Notes: generated from the sequence alone by a model not told the origin. 64,000 nt of DNA from Terriglobia bacterium (GCA_020073215.1 JAIQFO010000009.1:81994-145993); one strand, 5' to 3'. Positions 1 to 10,549 are shown, counted from the first letter of the stretch. Numbers and translations: made by a program.

Positions 1-1003
1 CGAAGCCCTGCTGATTGAACGAGTAGTGGTCGCCTCCGCGCAGGAAGCGATCCAACCGGAAGATCATAAGCGGTTTCACTCCGGCATCGTACGAGCGCCC
101 GACGTCGGCGATGTAACGGGCCAGTTCGCGCGAAGGCGAGTCGCTTTCTCCGCCGAGTGCTCGAATTCGCCGGATTTCAGCCTCCGTCGCCGCCGCCGGC
201 AGTCCTTCAGAAAACATGCGCACCACGCTTGCATCCTGGTCGGCCCCGAGGTTCCCGCCTACGATGTCGTTGTTCAAGACGGCTTCGATTTTCCATCCAT
301 TCTGCTTGGCCATCTGGGCGAAGTGTTTGCTGCCGTACAGACCCTGCTCTTCTCCGGCGACCGTCAGAAAAATAATCGTGGCCGGGAATTTCCCCCGCAA
401 TTTCGTGCTGCTCAAAACGCGCGCGCATTCCAGACTCACCGCCGTCCCGCTGCCATCGTCATTCGCTCCCGGCGCCGGATCGGTCCCGTTAAAGTTATCG
501 CTGTTACGCGAGTCGTAATGGCCGGTCACCAGCACCATACGATTGGCCTGCCGCGGATCGCTTCCGCGCAGCACCGCATAAACATTGGTGAGTTCAGTCG
601 GGTTCGGAATGCGGTCCGCAGGCGGCTCCGTGAAACTGTCAGTCTTCACCTCGAGGCAGCCGCCGCAGTCTTTCGAATAACGCTCAAACTCCGCCTTGAT
701 CCACTCCCGCGCCGCTCCGATTCCTTTGCCCGCTTTGATCGATTCCGGGTCCTGCGCCGAAATCGTGGAACGATTGTTAAAGCCGGCCAGCTTTTCAATC
801 GTCCGCCGGATGTGGTCCGCCGAAACCTGCCGGACCGCCTCGGCAATGTGCGCATCGGTGTGCCGGTCCGACGCCAGCCGAGGTGGATCCTGAGCAACTT
901 CCTGTGCCCGGCAAAGGGAGGCACAAAACGCCAGCGCCAGGACAACCGCAACCGCCGCCCCAAGAGTTGTGCAACAATAGCCCGAACTGCCAGGCTCCGC
1001 CAT
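1..1003 (-). CDS. M28 family metallopeptidase, 3' end outside window
   Basis: Reading frame that runs off the left edge, so the C-terminus is missing. The ATG at 1003 opens a hydrophobic signal-like segment (AAVAVVLALAFCASLCRAQ), pointing to export. Further in, VLVTGHYDSR followed by GANDDGSGTA gives the zinc-ligand His and Asp of the M28 (aminopeptidase Y / glutaminyl cyclase-like) fold. A TVAGEEQGLYGS segment carries the catalytic and metal-binding glutamates, and DRFLRGGDHYSF near the edge is the usual late His-containing segment. The family removes N-terminal residues using two zinc ions. Substrate cannot be told. It is transcribed away from the zinc-ribbon gene at 1088, so the short gap between them probably holds divergent promoters. 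Confidence 0.85.
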   Translation of the reverse strand, partial: MAEPGSSGYCCTTLGAAVAVVLALAFCASLCRAQEVAQDPPRLASDRHTDAHIAEAVRQVSADHIRRTIEKLAGFNNRSTISAQDPESIKAGKGIGAAREWIKAEFERYSKDCGGCLEVKTDSFTEPPADRIPNPTELTNVYAVLRGSDPRQANRMVLVTGHYDSRNSDNFNGTDPAPGANDDGSGTAVSLECARVLSSTKLRGKFPATIIFLTVAGEEQGLYGSKHFAQMAKQNGWKIEAVLNNDIVGGNLGADQDASVVRMFSEGLPAAATEAEIRRIRALGGESDSPSRELARYIADVGRSYDAGVKPLMIFRLDRFLRGGDHYSFNQQGF

Positions 1004-1087
1004 TTCGGAATTTTTCTGGTAAGCCACTTGACCTTTTCCTCACGAAGAAACTAAATATAACAGGGTACCCCGAGTGTGGAGGAAATC

Positions 1088-1303
1088 ATGGTGTACTGTC
1101 CTGAATGCGAGACGGATCTCGACATCGACGAAGATGAAGTCGATGAAGGCGCGGTCGTCTCCTGCCCGGAGTGCGGCACCGACTTCGAGGTGGTCACGGT
1201 CAATCCCGTTGAATTGAAGGTCGTCGGCGAAGACGAGATCGACGAAGAGGACGAGGACGAGGAAGACCTCGACGAAGAAGAGGACGAGGACGAGGATTCC
1301 TGA
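1088..1303 (+). CDS. LysW-like zinc-ribbon protein with acidic tail
   Basis: 71-residue protein. Two CPEC pairs (residues 4-7 and about 30-33) form a zinc ribbon, followed by a GTDFEVVTVNPVELKVV segment. This is the fold and spacing of the amino-group carrier protein LysW of the lysine/arginine pathways. LysW ends in a conserved EDWGE tail whose terminal Glu carries the amino acid. Here the C-terminal 22 residues are almost all Asp/Glu and end in DEDS, so a carrier role is doubtful. The ATG at 1088 is chosen because GGAGG at 1078-1082 sits five bases upstream; a GTG at 1076 would overlap that site. No lysine-biosynthesis genes are nearby. Confidence 0.75.
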   Translation: MVYCPECETDLDIDEDEVDEGAVVSCPECGTDFEVVTVNPVELKVVGEDEIDEEDEDEEDLDEEEDEDEDS

Positions 1304-1356
1304 ACAACTCCGCACATTCCCGAGTATTCCGCCGGGGGTTCCACCGCCTGACCGCC

Positions 1357-1731
1357 GTGGCTCTGCCGATCGCGTTCCTGGTGTCTCTGCTGGCCCCAGC
1401 CAGCGCTCGGAGTAGCGGCCACGAGAAGCCCAAGCCTTACGCTCTGATCTACGGAACGGTTTGGGACCCCGACGGGCACCCACTCTACGGGGTCAAAGTG
1501 AAAATCCGGCGGGCCACTGACAAAGAAAACAAAGCTCGCTGGGAGCTCTATTCCAATCACACCGGCGAGTTCGCCCAGCGCCTGCCGGCCGGCAAAGCCG
1601 ACTACGTCGTTTGGGCCGACGTCAAAGGCTTCAAGCTGCCTTCTGGCAGACAGTTGAAGCCTGGCCCCCCAGTAACCGTGCATATCGACAATGACGAGCG
1701 TTCCGACATCGGTCTTCATTTAGACTGGTAA
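1357..1731 (+). CDS. Secreted carboxypeptidase-regulatory-like domain protein
   Basis: Small exported protein. The GTG at 1357 starts a hydrophobic signal segment (ALPIAFLVSLLAPASA). The mature part has the beta-sandwich pattern of the carboxypeptidase regulatory-like/Cna-B-like family (YGTVWDPDGHPLYGVKVKI, later GEFAQRLPAGKADYVVWA). Such domains usually bind surfaces or partners rather than catalyse. The frame stays open upstream to about 1300 without an ATG and would add an Arg-rich n-region, so the true start could be an unusual codon upstream. The same domain type occurs in the next gene at 1798, suggesting a duplicated pair. No specific function is known. Confidence 0.65.
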   Translation: MALPIAFLVSLLAPASARSSGHEKPKPYALIYGTVWDPDGHPLYGVKVKIRRATDKENKARWELYSNHTGEFAQRLPAGKADYVVWADVKGFKLPSGRQLKPGPPVTVHIDNDERSDIGLHLDW

Positions 1732-1797
1732 TGGCTGCCGCAGCGCCGAACCGGCGGCAGCGATTCGCGGCAACGAATCGCGGCAAACGAGAATTTC

Positions 1798-2178
1798 ATG
1801 AAGAATGCGGTCATTGCGGTTGCGCTGCTGGTCGTGGTATCAACGCCGGTATTCTTGAATGTAGTCTTGGCCGCCCCACCCCCGCAGTTCGGCCGCTCCT
1901 CGAAGCAAGACAAGACCCGCCTGCTCACCGGCAAGGTACTCGACAGCGGTGACAGTCCCTTGCCGAACGCGGTCGTGTACCTGACCAACACCCGCACCCG
2001 CGCCGTGAAAACCTACATAGTGGGTCCGGACGGCGCCTACCGTTTCCCCGCCCTCCAGCCCACCATCGATTACGAAGTGTATGCGCAGTACAAGAACCGC
2101 AAGAGTGGCACAAAAACGGTCAGCCAGTTTGACGATCGCCAGCAGGTTTACATCAGCTTGAAAATTGACACCAAATAG
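1798..2178 (+). CDS. Secreted carboxypeptidase-regulatory-like domain protein
   Basis: 126 residues. MKNAVIAVALLVVVSTP begins a clear signal peptide ending near AAPPP. The mature domain (LLTGKVLDSGDSPLPNAVVYL, then GPDGAYRFPALQPTIDYEVYA) is a single carboxypeptidase-regulatory-like beta-sandwich, common in secreted proteins of Acidobacteriota. It shares fold and order with the gene at 1357 and is probably its paralogue. It is followed at 2228 by a strong hairpin that terminates the convergent rpsA transcript. No catalytic residues are seen; an adhesive or scaffold role is only a guess. Confidence 0.75.
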   Translation: MKNAVIAVALLVVVSTPVFLNVVLAAPPPQFGRSSKQDKTRLLTGKVLDSGDSPLPNAVVYLTNTRTRAVKTYIVGPDGAYRFPALQPTIDYEVYAQYKNRKSGTKTVSQFDDRQQVYISLKIDTK

Positions 2179-2227
2179 GCCCTTCGCTCCCACAACCGTA
2201 TTCAGAGAGCCGAGCGGTCCCAAGAAA

Positions 2228-2257
2228 AAGGCCACCCCTCAGGGTGGCCTTAAATTC
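2228..2257 (-). terminator. Rho-independent terminator of rpsA
   Basis: Ten-base perfect stem (2228-2237 with 2242-2251) and CTCA loop. On the minus strand it is followed by a run of five T, just past the rpsA stop. It may also stop the plus-strand transcript of the 1798 gene, although that side lacks a T-run. Confidence 0.85.
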
Positions 2258-2273
2258 TTGATGGGCTTGGAAT

Positions 2274-4178
<1,905 letters not shown>

Positions 4179-4369
4179 AGCCTCTGTGTCGGCGCGCGTT
4201 TGTGCGCGACATGCGGGACGTGGCCTAGCGGACTGCTGGTGTGCTCTTTAGTTTGCGTTGAGGCCGACCTGGCGGACGACCCTAGGACAATTCCAGCTGG
4301 TTCGAAATCACGTCCAACAGGGACTCTCTGAATATAGCAACCGCTTCGGAACAGTGTCAAACGCGAAAC

Positions 4370-4503
4370 CGGCCCGTAGTGGGTCAGTTTGAATTTGCTT
4401 TGAAAGGGCACGGCTTCAGCCGTGCCGTAACTGCCGCAAAATCAATGCGGCTTTAGCCGCTGGGGGAATGTGTCTTTCAAATTGACCCACTACCAACGGG
4501 CCG
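4370..4503 (+). repeat. REP-like element with closing outer stem (copy 1)
   Basis: Two inner hairpins: GGCACGGCTTCAGCCGTGCC (4407-4426) and GCGGCTTTAGCCGC (4447-4460). They are enclosed by an outer inverted repeat, GTAGTGGGTCAGTTTGAA on the left and TTCAAATTGACCCACTAC on the right (17 of 18 paired), extended by CGGCCCG/CGGGCCG. It fills most of the 415 bases between the rpsA start and the next gene; nothing else is recognised there. Confidence 0.8.
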
Positions 4504-4592
4504 ATTCGGGGCCCAGGAATTCATAGATCCGTCACACTATCGTTCCCCTTCCGCCTCAAAAGAAGGGCGTCCACGGCCCTCAAGGGCACTCG

Positions 4593-5177
4593 CTAACCCA
4601 GGGAATCCATCCCGTCGAAATTGCCGTCCGCCTTCGTCCAGCCCACCTCGCCCGATTTCGTCCGCACCTTCACCCACCACTCCTTCACCCCGTCTTCCAC
4701 GACCTGGGCAGAACAGTCCCGAAGGCATCCCCCTGCATCTTTCTCAGTGACAAAACTGCAGTCCGTTTCTTTCTTCCATTCTCCATGCACCCAGATATCC
4801 GCAAATCCCTCGCCTCGGTACATGTATCGATAAAATGTGTCGCCGCGCTTCAGCGAGAGTTCCGGGATGTCCCGCAGTACCCGAATCGTGTCCGGCTTCT
4901 CTGTAATATGAACGCCGGTGAGACCCGCAACCTTCTCGCCTTTACGCAACCTTCCGATCTCGACGCGATCCTTTTTCCAGGAGCTGTATAGCGGGGTATC
5001 TCTGGTGACAGTCCATTCTCCAAACGTGCACCCCTCAAAGGGACAGGCGCCCTCATCTACAACCGGCAACACCGGAGGTTTGGTTCGATCTTCCTGAGCA
5101 GACTTCCGGGGACTCTGTTGTGCGTTGGCGAGACTGGCCATTAAGAAACACAAAGACAGGACAAAAACAGATCGCAT
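4593..5177 (-). CDS. Secreted SH3-like domain protein, uncharacterised
   Basis: About 194 residues. The ATG at 5177 is preferred over 5207 because it begins directly with a signal peptide (MRSVFVLSLCFLMASLANA). The mature part holds four to six cysteines (ACPFEGC, DCSF, GGCLRDC), compatible with disulphides in the envelope. The C-terminal WWVKVRTKSGEVGWTKA matches the closing strands of bacterial SH3-like domains, which often bind peptidoglycan or proteins. No enzymatic motif is seen. It lies just downstream of ddl on the same strand (61-base gap), but a shared role in the cell wall is only a possibility. Confidence 0.65.
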   Translation of the reverse strand: MRSVFVLSLCFLMASLANAQQSPRKSAQEDRTKPPVLPVVDEGACPFEGCTFGEWTVTRDTPLYSSWKKDRVEIGRLRKGEKVAGLTGVHITEKPDTIRVLRDIPELSLKRGDTFYRYMYRGEGFADIWVHGEWKKETDCSFVTEKDAGGCLRDCSAQVVEDGVKEWWVKVRTKSGEVGWTKADGNFDGMDSLG

Positions 5178-5237
5178 GTGCAGAGCATAGCCCCGGATCG
5201 CAACCAAACCCTAGTCACCTTCGTAACGATGAATGCG

Positions 5238-6452
5238 TTAGCGGCTGTACTGATTCCGCTTCTTGTCCTCGTGCCGCTCGATCCCCAGCTGGATCAGCCG
5301 ATTGATCAATTCGGGATACGGCACTCCCGTCGCCGCCCACAGCTTCGGATACATGCTGATAGAGGTGAACCCCGGCATGGTGTTGATCTCGTTGACGAAA
5401 ATCTTACGAGATTTGGGGTCCATCAGAAAATCGACGCGCGCCAGCCCCGTGCAGTCGACCGCTTGAAACGCCGCGATCGCCAGCCTCTGCACCGTCTTCA
5501 TTTCCGCTTTCGTGATCTTCGCAGGGATGATCCCTTCCGACCCTTCCGCCAGATACTTTGCGTCGTAGTCGTAAAACTCCTTGCAGGGAACGATTTCTCC
5601 CGCCACCGACGCCTTGGGTTCGTCGTTGCCAAGCACCGCGCACTCGATCTCGCGCGCCCTGTTCTTTTTTCCGCCAACGCCCTCTTCAATCACGATCTTG
5701 CGATCGAACTTGGCCGCTTCCGCGATGGCCGGACCGAGCTCCTTCCGATCATGCGCCTTCGAGATTCCCACCGACGACCCCAGGTTCGCCGGCTTCACAA
5801 AGACCGGATATTTCACCTTGCTCTCCACCAGTTTCTGTACTTTCTTGGGCTCGCCCTCGAATTGGCCGCGCAGCACGGTCACGTGCTTCACGATGGGTAA
5901 TCCCGCCGCGCGGAACAAAGACTTCATAATGTCTTTATCCATACCCGCGGACGAGCCGAGCACCCCCGCCCCGACGTAGGCGATGTCGGCCAGTTCGAGC
6001 AGACCCTGGATCGTCCCATCTTCGCCGAAGGTTCCGTGCAGAACGGGGAAGATAACATCCACGTTGATGGCGCGATCCGCGGCGCGCCGCAGATTGGCAT
6101 CGGTCTTCGCATCGGTCTGGAAGGGTGCAAGTCCAGCGTCGCGCCGCGACGGTTCGGGAGGCACCACCACCGACTCGCCCGTGGCCAGCAACGCCGCCCC
6201 CGGAGTAGCCTCCGGATCGCCCGCGCGAAGTTGCGTAGGTTGTGCGGCGCGGGCGCCCCCGCCCGCGTCCCCTTTCAGCAATCTCTCCGCATGTTCCGCC
6301 GTAAGCCATCGCCCGTCTTTCGTGATGCCAATCGGAACCACCTCATATTTCGTTTTATCAATTGCGTTCAGAACCGACGCCGCCGAAAGCAACGACACTT
6401 CATGCTCCCCGCTGCGTCCGCCAAAGAGGATGCCAACCCGAAGTTTTGCCAT
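5238..6452 (-). CDS. ddl: D-alanine--D-alanine ligase
   Basis: ATP-grasp ligase that makes the D-Ala-D-Ala dipeptide of peptidoglycan in the cytoplasm. Visible: N-terminal [15 protein letters not shown], the [14 protein letters not shown] motif, [13 protein letters not shown] of the ATP-binding loop, and ARVDFL...[11 protein letters not shown] with the Mg-binding Asp/Glu/Asn. At 404 residues it is longer than typical Ddl. The extra length lies at about residues 60-118, in an Ala/Gly/Pro-rich insert between the first strand-helix units and [10 protein letters not shown]. The insert begins with a GC palindrome (6249-6266) of the kind also found between genes here. [10 protein letters not shown] at 6452 is the natural start. 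Confidence 0.93.
   Translation of the reverse strand: MAKLRVGILFGGRSGEHEVSLLSAASVLNAIDKTKYEVVPIGITKDGRWLTAEHAERLLKGDAGGGARAAQPTQLRAGDPEATPGAALLATGESVVVPPEPSRRDAGLAPFQTDAKTDANLRRAADRAINVDVIFPVLHGTFGEDGTIQGLLELADIAYVGAGVLGSSAGMDKDIMKSLFRAAGLPIVKHVTVLRGQFEGEPKKVQKLVESKVKYPVFVKPANLGSSVGISKAHDRKELGPAIAEAAKFDRKIVIEEGVGGKKNRAREIECAVLGNDEPKASVAGEIVPCKEFYDYDAKYLAEGSEGIIPAKITKAEMKTVQRLAIAAFQAVDCTGLARVDFLMDPKSRKIFVNEINTMPGFTSISMYPKLWAATGVPYPELINRLIQLGIERHEDKKRNQYSR
6242..6270. repeat. GC palindrome inside ddl
   Basis: Stem GCGGGCG/CGCCCGC with CCCC loop, nearly the same sequence as the intergenic copy at 14773-14802. It is read in frame as part of the ddl insert (about residues 61-70, GGGARAA). Confidence 0.6.
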
Positions 6453-6537
6453 GACGTTTCAGTCTGGCTCTCGGCGTGTTTTCCGTCAATCCCAGCTTTG
6501 GTTCGTGTCTGATGTCATGCCAGATTCGCCAGAATTG

Positions 6538-6691
6538 AACCGCAGAGAACGCTGAGTCCGCAGAGTCTTTTTGATTTTGGTTCCGGAGGGCCCCCTGCGC
6601 CGAAGAGGATCGAGCTAACGCTTTCCAAACCGTCGAGCGTGAAGAGATTCACAACCGCCTTTTCTCAGCGTGCTCTGCGTCCTCTGCGGTT
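6538..6691. repeat. Word-repeat inverted repeat (CCGCAGAG type)
   Basis: The left arm (6538-6567) contains imperfect tandem copies of an AACCGCAGAG-like word; the right arm (6659-6691) is the complementary series ending CTCTGCGGTT. It fills most of the 278 bases between ddl and the gene at 6731. The same type recurs at 11971-12139 and 16525-16642. Confidence 0.7.
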
Positions 6692-6730
6692 AAAGGGTTT
6701 GATCCTGCGTCCGCCACCAGCATGGCTCGG

Positions 6731-7195
6731 TTAATCCGGGCTTCTCCGCGCCAACGACGTGTCCACGGGCTCGCGCCGCGGTTCATTGAATTGACCCTCG
6801 ATGCGCCTCTGGACGCGCTCCCACTCCGAGCGTAGCGTCATTTCCTTGATGGCGAACTTCGACTCGTGCCGGGCATCGTCCACGCGCACCGCCAATTCTT
6901 TGTTCTGCAGACGGAAATCAATGACTTCTGAGAGCGGCACCAGTTGATTCGACGACTTGCCCACGATCACAAACACAACCTTATCGGTCATCAGCACGTA
7001 TTCCGGGCAGGCTCCTTCATCCCCTGGACCTTGCGGCGGCCCGAACGTGGTCATGAACCCCCGGTGCGTGAGCGCGCAGTCGCCCATGTGCATGCGAATC
7101 ACGGTTCCATGTTGATAGATACCCAGCGGCGCGGCCAGAGCCACGGATATGCTCGTCAATACCAGGACCAGTCGCAATGTGAATTTCAGTTTCAT
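6731..7195 (-). CDS. Small secreted protein, uncharacterised
   Basis: 154 residues from the ATG at 7195, which is preceded by GGAG and opens a signal peptide (MKLKFTLRLVLVLTSISVALA). An in-frame ATG at 7219 would overlap the upstream gene's stop region. Two cysteines (MGDCALTHRG and GACPEY) flank a short domain, and the C-terminal half is charged and helical (ATLRSEWERVQRRIEG-like pattern). I do not recognise a family. It follows the VWA-domain gene by about 25 bases with its ribosome-binding site close to that gene's stop, so the two are probably one transcript. Confidence 0.6.
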   Translation of the reverse strand: MKLKFTLRLVLVLTSISVALAAPLGIYQHGTVIRMHMGDCALTHRGFMTTFGPPQGPGDEGACPEYVLMTDKVVFVIVGKSSNQLVPLSEVIDFRLQNKELAVRVDDARHESKFAIKEMTLRSEWERVQRRIEGQFNEPRREPVDTSLARRSPD

Positions 7196-7219
7196 AAGTC
7201 TCCAATCCGCGGTCTCCAA

Positions 7220-8182
7220 TCAACGAAGGTCGGGTTCGTAGTAGTACCGGTTTCGGCTATGGAATGTGAGGTTGAGAGTGTGGGTTGGCATCAGGCGAAG
7301 AGAATGAAATCCAGCCCGGTGGCTGGGCAGATCGTAGGTCACTACATACGAGGCGCGCAGATCCTCGAACCCCGCGCTCATTACGTTTGCGATTCCGTCT
7401 TGCAGGGAAAAGTAGCGCCCCCCGCTGGCATCCGCCACCTGCCGCAGGAACCTGCTGCCCGCCGGCGGGTTCGTTGCCTTCCCCATATCCACCGCGTAGA
7501 CCAGGGCGCCGGCGGCCACCACCGCGTCCAGTGCCTCGCCTTCGGAATGCAGACTGGTGGTGTCGTTGCCGTCAGAAAATAAAATCAGCACCGGCCTTAC
7601 CCCCGTGCGGCGATGATGCCAGATCAGGTCGGCTCCGACTATCAAAGCGTCGAACATCGGCGTGGTGCCGCCGCCCTTTACCGCCAGGAGTGTATTCACG
7701 GAGTTCGCAGAGCGGCAACCGCCGCCCGAGCAGAGGACGGTAGGCCGCACTCGCCCCGACGTCCCTCCGAACGCCCCAAAATACAAAACGGCGACGCTGT
7801 CATCGCGGATCGACTGCTCCTGGGCAACCAGTTCCTGCACATCCTGTATGGCGACTCGAGTGCCCGGCGCTACCGATTCGCTCAGATCGACCAGCGCAAC
7901 TACGTCGAGTGAGTTTTCATCCGAAGCGCTGAAGCTCCGGAAATTGCGCACCACAAGTCCATTGTCCACGACCGCAAAGTCCGACTTCGTCAAGGTCTCG
8001 ACCGGATGATTGTTTTCGTCGGTGACAAAGAACGTAACCTGGACTCGCGAGACGACGCTGCGGTACGTAGGCAGGTTGGAGGAATCGTTCGTCTTTTCGG
8101 CGGCCGCAGCGTGCGTCAACACAGCGTACGTCAAAACAAAGAGCGCCAGCAGTAAAGACCGAATGTGTGCACGCGTTAACAT
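7220..8182 (-). CDS. Secreted VWA-domain protein (acidobacterial VWFA-related type)
   Basis: 320 residues from the ATG at 8182; the frame extends 15 codons further without a better start. A signal peptide (RSLLLALFVLTYAVLTHA) is followed by VTFFVTDENNHPVETLTKSDFAVVDNG, the hallmark N-terminal beta-domain of the VWFA-related family expanded in Acidobacteria. A VWA fold follows with the metal site DLSESV (Asp-x-Ser-x-Ser) and FSDGND. VWA domains bind ligands through a divalent cation. Expected location is the periplasm or cell surface. Partner unknown. Confidence 0.88.
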   Translation of the reverse strand: MLTRAHIRSLLLALFVLTYAVLTHAAAAEKTNDSSNLPTYRSVVSRVQVTFFVTDENNHPVETLTKSDFAVVDNGLVVRNFRSFSASDENSLDVVALVDLSESVAPGTRVAIQDVQELVAQEQSIRDDSVAVLYFGAFGGTSGRVRPTVLCSGGGCRSANSVNTLLAVKGGGTTPMFDALIVGADLIWHHRRTGVRPVLILFSDGNDTTSLHSEGEALDAVVAAGALVYAVDMGKATNPPAGSRFLRQVADASGGRYFSLQDGIANVMSAGFEDLRASYVVTYDLPSHRAGFHSLRLMPTHTLNLTFHSRNRYYYEPDLR

Positions 8183-8538
8183 CGCTGCCTGTTCTAGTTT
8201 ATCGGCGAACCTCGGAGCACTCCCCAATTACCGAAGTTACTTTTGGAGGTGACCGAAGGGTTTGCCCTCCGCTAAGAACAGGTCCGCATGCCGGAAACGA
8301 CGTTGCGGCCCTGGCAACCCATTTGCCACGAGACAACTGGAAGCCATCTCGCAGGGAATCGAGGGTGAACTGCGGCAATTCCTTCGCCGCCATTTTGATT
8401 CCATTTTGATTACAATGGGTCGTCGTTCGGGTTGACCCGACGAAAGCCATTACGGGAGCAGGCTGTCTGCATCGGGTTGCAATCAAGACGGAAGTGGTAG
8501 GCGGATGTGTTCCCGAATTTTGGCAAAGGCGGAACAGT
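8183..8538. other. Intergenic region with a hairpin leader
   Basis: About 356 bases between two divergent genes, so promoters for both must lie here. The only clear structure is a hairpin around 8429-8452 (TCGGGT/ACCCGA stem extended by TCG/CGA), upstream of the CsgG-like gene. It resembles no riboswitch consensus I know. A CCATTTTGATT-like motif is repeated just before it (8391-8411). Confidence 0.35.
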
Positions 8539-9534
8539 ATGAAGAAGAACGTGGCTGTGGTTTCCATGTTGCTCCTATTGCTTGCGTTTGCAGTGGCAGC
8601 CTGGGCGCAGGCCGCTCCCACCCCCCGCAAGAAGCGCATTGCGGTCATGGATTTTGATTACGCGACGGTTCACGCCGGTGTTTCCGAGATTTTCGGCCAG
8701 GATATCGACATCGGCAAAGGTGTCGCCGACCTGTTGGTGACGGACCTGGTTAAGGACGGTTCCTATTCGATCATCGAGCGCAAGGCGCTGGACAAGATTT
8801 TGGCCGAGCAGAATTTTTCGAATAGTGATCGCGCCAATCCCGCGTCGGCGGCGAAGATCGGCAAACTGCTGGGGGTGGACGCCATTCTGGTCGGCAGCAT
8901 CACGCAGTTTGGCAATGAGACCAAGAAACTCGGAATGGGTGGAGGAGGAGGAAACTGGCATGGCATTGGCGCCGGCTCCTTTGGACACAAGAATTCGAAG
9001 GCAATTGTCGGCCTGAGCGCTCGCCTCGTCGACATCGACACGGGTGAAGTCCTGGCCGTGGCCGAGGGTAAGGGTGAGTCGTCGCGCAGCAGTACATCCA
9101 TGCTGGGCGGCGGCGGCAACTGGCACGGTTTTGGCGGCGGCGGCGTCAATTTCGGCAGCAGCGACTTCCAGAGCACCATCATAGGCGAAGCCACCAAGTT
9201 GGCGACCGATCAGCTCACCGTGGACGTGGTCGCCGGCAAGGATAAACTGCAGACGCGCACCATCGTCGTACAAGGACTGGTCGCGGCGGTGGATGGCGGC
9301 CAGGTGATCCTGAACGTCGGCGCTAAGGCCGGAGTGAAAGTGGGGGACGAACTGAGCGTGGAGCGCGTGACCAGGGAGATCAAGGACCCCGCGACTGGAC
9401 AGGTGTTGCGCCGGTTGAGTAACCAGGTCGGGGTGGTCAAGGTCACTGACGTGGACGATGTGTCTTCCGTGTGCACGGTGGTTTCCGGGTCGGGATTCAA
9501 GACCGGAGACGCGGTGAAGACCAAGACGCAGTAG
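8539..9534 (+). CDS. CsgG/HfaB-family secreted protein
   Basis: 331 residues from the ATG at 8539 (MKKNVAVVSMLLLLLAFAVAAWAQA signal peptide). The N-terminal half has the CsgG pattern: KRIAVMDFDY, ADLLVTDLVKDGSYSIIERKALDKILAEQ, then KLLGVDAILVGSITQFG. CsgG forms the outer-membrane curli secretion pore; many relatives are soluble or lipid-anchored with unknown jobs. This one lacks a lipobox Cys at the cleavage site. Two glycine-rich inserts share GGGGNWHG (about residues 133-145 and 190-205), which is unusual. The C-terminal 90 residues (VAAVDGGQVILNVGAKAGVKVGDELSVERV) resemble a FlgT-C-like beta domain. Confidence 0.8.
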   Translation: MKKNVAVVSMLLLLLAFAVAAWAQAAPTPRKKRIAVMDFDYATVHAGVSEIFGQDIDIGKGVADLLVTDLVKDGSYSIIERKALDKILAEQNFSNSDRANPASAAKIGKLLGVDAILVGSITQFGNETKKLGMGGGGGNWHGIGAGSFGHKNSKAIVGLSARLVDIDTGEVLAVAEGKGESSRSSTSMLGGGGNWHGFGGGGVNFGSSDFQSTIIGEATKLATDQLTVDVVAGKDKLQTRTIVVQGLVAAVDGGQVILNVGAKAGVKVGDELSVERVTREIKDPATGQVLRRLSNQVGVVKVTDVDDVSSVCTVVSGSGFKTGDAVKTKTQ

Positions 9535-9604
9535 AGAGTTCAGAAGTGCATTAAGCGGGTGTTTCGCCAGACGTTGAATGGAGCCTTACAGGCGTTTGCA
9601 GCCG

Positions 9605-10549
9605 CTAGAGTATCTTCTTCCCAAACGCCGAGAGTGCCAGCTCCACGGCCAAGTCGGCGGTCTGATTGCGCTCGTCGATGACAGGATTCACTTCCACGAT
9701 TTCAAGACTCAACATGCGCCCATGGTCGGCGATGATCTCCATCGCAAGGTGTGCCTCGCGATACGTAGCGCCGCCCCAAACGGGAGTCCCAACGCCGGGC
9801 GCGTCTTCGGGATCAATCCAGTCCATGTCAAGCGAGACGTGATAGCCGGCGGTGCCGTGTCCGGCCAAGCGCAGCGCTTCTTCCATGACCGCGCGCATGC
9901 CGCGTTCGTCGATGTCGCGCATGGTAAAGACTTGGACTCCGGATTTGCGGATGTTTTCTTTTTCAAAGTTGTCCACGTCGCGGATGCCGACCAGCACACA
10001 ATTTTCCGGCCGTACTTTAGGAGAGAAGTCGTAGATCTTCCCCAGTTCGAAGGGAGGCAACCCCATGAGCGAGGCCAGCGGCATCCCGTGCACATTGCCG
10101 CTGGGAGAAGATTCGGGAGTGTTCATGTCGGTGTGGGCGTCAATCCAGAGCAGCCCGATCTTCTGGTTCTTGCGGCGGTAGAACTCGGCCACCCCTGACA
10201 CCGTACCGGCGGCCACAGAGTGATCGCCGCCAAGAATCAGCGGAACTTTGCCGGCTTCGAGCGTCTTCAATACCAAATCGGCGCTCTTGCTGCAGGTGGC
10301 AGTGATTTCCTTGAGGTACTTGGCGTGGGCCGCCCCTTCCTTCTTCTGTTCGGGGAGGGCCACGGCGATGTTGCCGGCATCTTCGACAACGTGGCCGATG
10401 GCCTCAAGACGCGCGTCGAGTCCAGCTACTCGGACAGCCGAAGGCCCCATGTCAACGCCGCGGCGTGATTGGCCAAGATCCAGAGGAACCCCGATCACGC
10501 GAATCTGGCGCGGGGTAATGTTGGTGAACGAGGTGGTTCGTTGAGCCAT
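9605..10549 (-). CDS. rocF: Arginase family protein
   Basis: 314 residues. Arginase hydrolyses L-arginine to ornithine and urea with a binuclear manganese centre. Metal-ligand motifs are present in order: GGDHS (107-111), DAHTD (137-141) and SLDMDWIDP (239-247). The last is SFDVDALDP in classical arginases, so the second shell differs slightly. [12 protein letters not shown] and the C-terminal [13 protein letters not shown] fit arginase rather than agmatinase. No other arginine catabolic gene is adjacent. A word-repeat hairpin separates it from asnS upstream. Confidence 0.9.
   Translation of the reverse strand: MAQRTTSFTNITPRQIRVIGVPLDLGQSRRGVDMGPSAVRVAGLDARLEAIGHVVEDAGNIAVALPEQKKEGAAHAKYLKEITATCSKSADLVLKTLEAGKVPLILGGDHSVAAGTVSGVAEFYRRKNQKIGLLWIDAHTDMNTPESSPSGNVHGMPLASLMGLPPFELGKIYDFSPKVRPENCVLVGIRDVDNFEKENIRKSGVQVFTMRDIDERGMRAVMEEALRLAGHGTAGYHVSLDMDWIDPEDAPGVGTPVWGGATYREAHLAMEIIADHGRMLSLEIVEVNPVIDERNQTADLAVELALSAFGKKIL

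Noticed and set aside
1731..1952. 73-codon plus-strand frame between the two regulatory-like domain genes
   Set aside because: It overlaps the signal peptide region of the gene at 1798 in another frame and has no ribosome-binding site.
8245..8500. Riboswitch (c-di-GMP, TPP or cobalamin type) upstream of the CsgG-like gene
   Set aside because: None of the conserved core motifs of these classes is present; only a simple hairpin is seen.
8199..8648. 149-codon minus-strand frame upstream of the VWA gene
   Set aside because: It is antisense to the start of the CsgG-like gene and intergenic sequence, with no family signal.
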